A stretch of DNA of 64,000 bases from Paragonimus westermani (Eukaryota > Platyhelminthes > Trematoda > Plagiorchiida > Troglotrematidae), in the NCBI GenBank assembly GCA_008508345.1, contig QNGE01000288.1, forward strand, positions 186,001 through 250,000. Direction: 5' to 3'. This document shows positions 59,701 through 64,000 of the stretch, piece by piece; position 1 is the stretch's first letter, and each line of letters opens with the position of its first letter. Position numbers and translations under genes: made by a program. The notes beneath the pieces are model-generated. The model saw only the letters and a list, made by a program, of their open reading frames with translations. It made no database searches and had not been told where the DNA came from.

Positions 59701-62700
59701 AGTAGGTTTGTATTCCAATTTTTGTTTCGAGACTTAGTCTAATCGCTACATTCGTAAGATGTGTATACATATCAATCGACTTTCGGGAGTAAACGCCGAA
59801 GCTTCGAAATTGTCAAGTTCACGAATTAGGTCACTGTGAGAGGAAGTGGTACCCAATAATTTTGCTAATCGCACTATTCGGATGTATGAAAAAGTTGCAT
59901 ATGATTAACTTTAATAGAATTCAGAACAATATAATAAGGTCTAATTCCGCACACACCTATTAGTCACTTCACACAAATCTATCCATCAGCTTAAGGGGAA
60001 CAGGAAATAAAGCCAGTTTCTGCAACTGACAGAGTTAGCAAACTAGCCTAGAATCAAACATCACTTGTTTTTGTGGCTGTTTAATATTCACGTGTTAATG
60101 AATATAAGTATGGAGAACTGAAAATAACATTTAACACGGGATGTTAAATGTAGTTTGCGTATAAGGTTCCGGTTAATGAAGGAAAGTCAATCCGTTTTTA
60201 ACGAAAATGGCGAGACTATTTCGATCAACCATTTCTAATAGCCAGCACGTCTCACTGCCCTCTGGACATTTCCATCCTGTGTATTCACATAAACCTTAGC
60301 TGTTTCCGAGAAACCCCACGGTTAAACAGTAAGTTTTTCCAGCAGTTTTCCTGCTTGTCGAATCTTACCCGGGAAATTTGGAAAACAACCGTCTTTCGCC
60401 TGTATATTTAAAGCAAAAAGCATTAAAAACCCGACTTCTGGGGGACTGTGTAACTCACTTCTCACTAATCCATCAGGCCGTAGGTCGATCACATTGTGAA
60501 TTTAATCTTACCTCAAAATAACCCGAGTTAAAGAAGAACTGTGTAAAGTGATATTCTGAAGTTCGACCAGACTGATCACAAAGATGTTAGATCCATTGCC
60601 AATCAATTGACAGTGCTTCCATCGGTGCCTTACTGCCTGCGTTTGTTTGCAACTTGGTTAAGAATGTTGTGTGTAGAGTATCCGAAAAAGGGAAATAGAT
60701 GACACATGCGGTTGGGGATTGCGGAACCGTTTTCCATCTCTATAATTGTGGAACTTACGACTTGTGTGCGAGGCTACTAATAGCACAAGCACTTTTGACC
60801 GATCAAATACACTGACCCATTACTTATTCGGCGATAAACCATTCTGATTATCTAACCAAAATTTTCAAACTGATCTGTAAGAATAGCCGTTTTAGAGAAC
60901 AGTGTTATCTGGACATTGAAAAATGTTGTTTTATCTATCTTTTGGTGAAGTGTCACATACCTGTTCGATTAGAAAACACCAAACATTTTTGCCCCCTTTT
61001 ATAAACACGAAACTGGTAGTGTGTGCAGCTTGGTCGAAGCATCATGTTCCTGAAGATTAAATTGGAGAGCTTCGTTTGACTGTGCAAATTCCACATTAGA
61101 TGAGGAAATGGATTTGCATTTGTTCGCGTCTTCTGGGGGTAAACTCTTTGAATGTATGGACTCTGGGCCCATTACAAGGTGTCACCCAAAAAATTAATAC
61201 GGTTGCTTCCAGTTTAATTTTACCAACCCACGATGGTCTGCCGGTCGAAGACTTGGCGTCTTACTCTCATTGTATAACGTCTATAGTCTCCTCATGGAGT
61301 CTAACACTTGATCGAGTGCTCTGTTCATCACCGCATTATTTTTAATCGGCCACATTGTTTACGCCTTGTGTTTGGTTGTTTTCTCAATCATATGTTTGTC
61401 CATATGTTTGTCCAAAGACTGGTATTTCTTTGTCCGACTTGATTTAATTCCTTTATTCAGGGTATTTTAAGCTCGCGATTACTTCTCCACAAAATAATTT
61501 CTGTCAACTCACACTTGCTACACGGTGTACGTATTCAGTGTTTTTCTGTCTCATAAACTAGTCCGATAATGAAACCGTCAGCCAGATAACGCCCTCAAGC
61601 ACTGGATGACAGGTCTCTTTCCTTCGTTCACTTATATTCCTGATAAGTAGCGTGTGTTCAAGAAATTTCTGAAACAAACAATTTCAATCGCCTTAATTCA
61701 GCTAATTTCATTTCAACGGAATTTAATTTAGCCTTCTATTCCTAGATATATACGTGTCCTCACCTGACCGGATGGAGTTATCGGATCTGCTGTGATTATT
61801 GTCCGCGGTGGACCATGTTGGTTCCCCGCATTAAGTTATGCCGCTTATAAGGAACCTTGTACAATGATGAAACATAGGTCACCAGATTTTGTTTTGGAGA
61901 ATCTCATGGGCATTAAGATTTGACGAGACAGCGGGTGAATAAATTCACGAATTTTAAGGATGATTGAGAAGGCTGCAATTGCGGGAAAAAGTGATAGTCA
62001 AGATGTGAGCTGTCGGGGGTCTGCAGTACAGGGTTTAAGTCTGAACTATCGTATATATACGGCGAGGCCACAGATGGCTGTATGTCTTACGAACACGATT
62101 TCGCCCCACAAGATTATTGGGTCAGGTTTGGTGAATGAGCACCCAGAATGCATACGCAATTCTGTTTTAAAGGAGGTGTGTTTCCATCAAAGCATCTCGG
62201 CACGACTTTGTCGTTTCGTCTGGTCCTAGCCTCATCGGTTGTTGCATAGGGTTGAGTTCGAAAAGGATTTGTATCTTGTTCCACAGCAGCAACTGTGTCG
62301 CCGGGGCACTGGTTTCCTTCAAGCGTCACATTTCGTAATGGATAGTACGCCGTGACATAGTTTGATTGCTTGCGAGGTCACGGAAGAACACAGTTGCCTT
62401 GTAAATGGAATCCGGGACTATCTGCAAACCAAAGCTTGTACTGTGGCGTCCAATTATTTTGACTTTCTCTTATACAACATCCGCAGTATCAGTTGGTGCA
62501 CAAGACGGGGTAACCGGTGTTGCTAGACAAGCTGTACTGCTGTTATCGATTTAGGGCGCCGAAGTTATCTTTACACTAATCTTTTTTACGTCCAAAATAG
62601 CTGTCATCAGAGGCTTGAAATTAAAGTTGTATATTGCGCTGAGTAAGCTCCATGGTGGGGATGGTTTTAAGGAAGGTATAATTGTCACAGTAACGGTAAG

Positions 62701-63460
62701 CAGGTGTGTATTCAGCATAGTGGTCTTCTGACGTCGTTCATTCGGAAGGTGAGGGTTAACAGTTGAAAGGAATTTTGGGAAAACGACGGGTAATAAAAGT
62801 GTGTTGAAAATGAGGTGTAAGTTTCGTAAGAAAAGTTGACGTTCAACTGAAGGTCACTAGGGGGTTGATCCAATTTTGAAGTAAGTTCATGCACCAAGAA
62901 ATAAAATAGAGAACACAAAGCAACTCCGGGTGACATTTAGCAAGGTCGGCCTTCTGGGCCTGAAACAAAACCTTCCTGGAGGCTTACCACCCCGTACACT
63001 TCAGAAGGAGTAATGAGAGACAGTAGGTGAAGCAATGATCAGAACGTCTGTCGTTGACGTACATACCTGTCAGACTTGTGTCTTAGTAGTCCGTAAAGCC
63101 ATCGAACCTGGAGTCAATATCGTGGTGTATGTTGCAACAATGACTACGGAAGATGGCGTAAGCTAAAACTTTACGACGCTTTTCATAAAGTTTCTGAATA
63201 TGCCCGTACTATGCTGCATGTAGCTATTTGTTACTGTCATTACGGATTGCTTACCCACATCTTTGTTGCCGTGGATGATGCCAAGTAGTTTGGACACCGG
63301 CGGTCCACAGTCAATATAGCCGTTGTCCTAGGGCACTGGTGTCCCGTAGTACAGTGGGCCTTGCAACGCTGGTCAATCCAAACAGCAAATTATTTTTTCT
63401 AACAACCAATTGATTCCGATTGTGCGGCAATGCCCACTGCTTGCATGTCTGTGTCAAATT
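56800..63460. other. no recognisable gene
   Basis: There are short frames only. A GC-richer patch at 56850-57320 is open on both strands and contains the motif CCGAGGATGCACCAG discussed in the findings. The 101-codon minus frame at 59297-59602 has a Cys pair (HCCTHDNC) but no known domain. Two copies of CATATGTTTGTC stand in tandem at about 61389-61414. Confidence 0.45.
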
Positions 63461-63901
63461 TGTTTAGGCAACTAGATGTCAAACGTGGATCGTCGAAGGT
63501 AGACAGGATGCCGCTACTCCGCGAGAATCGTTCGTGGGTAAAGGTGGAAGGCTCGTGTGGTCTTGCATGGTTAACAAAACATTTGCCCTAATCGATGATA
63601 AAGTTAGGCTTCCAAAAAAGAAATCTGTCCAGTGATTTGCGAAGGGTTTTGGGTTATGGCACATCTGATTACAAGGAGATATATTGTGAATAGTGGTAGA
63701 CTGAGTCCAGACGAAGATGGACGGTCGGATTATCAGTATGTCGTAAATTCGTGTTCCGCGACCCAAGTACCGATCTTTACGAGTGAGTTGGGTATGTTTT
63801 TGGGCGTGGGTTACCAGTGGTGAACGGTCGAGATAGTAGTGACCTGCCTGTTGATATCTTGGTGCAAGAACTGGACGCTGAGAAAGTAATAATTGTTTGC
63901 A

Positions 63902-64000
63902 GAGTTTAATGATGCGAGAACTGGAACGGTTGTTATGAACCTCCCGGAGTATGGAATCATCATCTCAAAGCCAATGACCGGTCTTAAAGTTGGTTGTATA
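63902..64000 (+). CDS. possible partial exon at window edge
   Basis: After an acceptor-like TTGTTTGCAG (ending 63901) the frame reads FNDARTGTVVMNLPEYGIII, then SKPMTGLKVGC, and is open to the end of the window, while stops block it just upstream. The composition looks like protein, but 33 codons is too short to exclude chance. Another possible exon (plus frame within 63632-63823) ends at a good donor GA|GTGAGT near 63781. The frame continues past 64000. Confidence 0.22.

Noticed and set aside
1..64000. CRISPR arrays, bacterial operons, rRNA genes, riboswitches
   Set aside because: Nothing of this kind is visible; the TE content shows a eukaryotic sequence.

Overview
The window looks like a eukaryotic, most probably flatworm (trematode or pseudophyllidean-type cestode), intergenic or intronic region filled with decayed transposable elements. 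Four things point there: three Penelope-like elements (PLEs) with RT plus GIY-YIG domains, a tRNA-derived SINE carrying a hammerhead ribozyme (the architecture known from schistosome Sm-alpha elements), CR1/Jockey-like and Ty3/gypsy remnants, and no dense operon-like coding. The base composition seems too balanced for Schistosoma itself, so another fluke or a tapeworm is more likely. I recognise no intact host gene.

Layout. 1-3.6 kb: no gene. 3.6-3.75 kb (minus): hammerhead-SINE. 5.0-5.6 kb: GC-richer block with weak LTR-like ends. 11.2-13.0 kb (minus): PLE-3, complete in domain order but with stops and an internal deletion. 17.2-19.9 kb (minus): PLE-1, the best preserved element, two frameshifts, catalytic YVDD changed to YVDG, with an inverted copy of its own 3' coding region against its 5' end. 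20.1-20.6 kb: an unassigned 146-codon frame broken by one stop. 30.65-32.0 kb (minus): two fused CR1-like RT fragments. 38.4-42.8 kb (minus): a Ty3/gypsy element with gag, protease, RT, RNase H, integrase and degenerate LTRs. 45.3-46.6 kb (plus): a Mutator-like (MULE) transposase remnant with a C..C..HxH zinc-finger N-terminus and a SWIM finger, but the catalytic core decayed. 46.85-47.34 kb: AT microsatellite. 54.0-56.3 kb (minus): PLE-2, 5'-truncated and bracketed by inverted copies of its 3' end, which hold a hammerhead-like core. The last 100 bases may be a partial exon.

The main biological interest is self-cleaving-RNA retroelements and the PLE architecture: two PLEs of different subfamilies both end at their 5' side in an inverted copy of their own 3' part. 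Everything else is ordinary repeat-rich non-coding sequence or short open frames that chance could explain. Organism assignment is inference from repeat types only.
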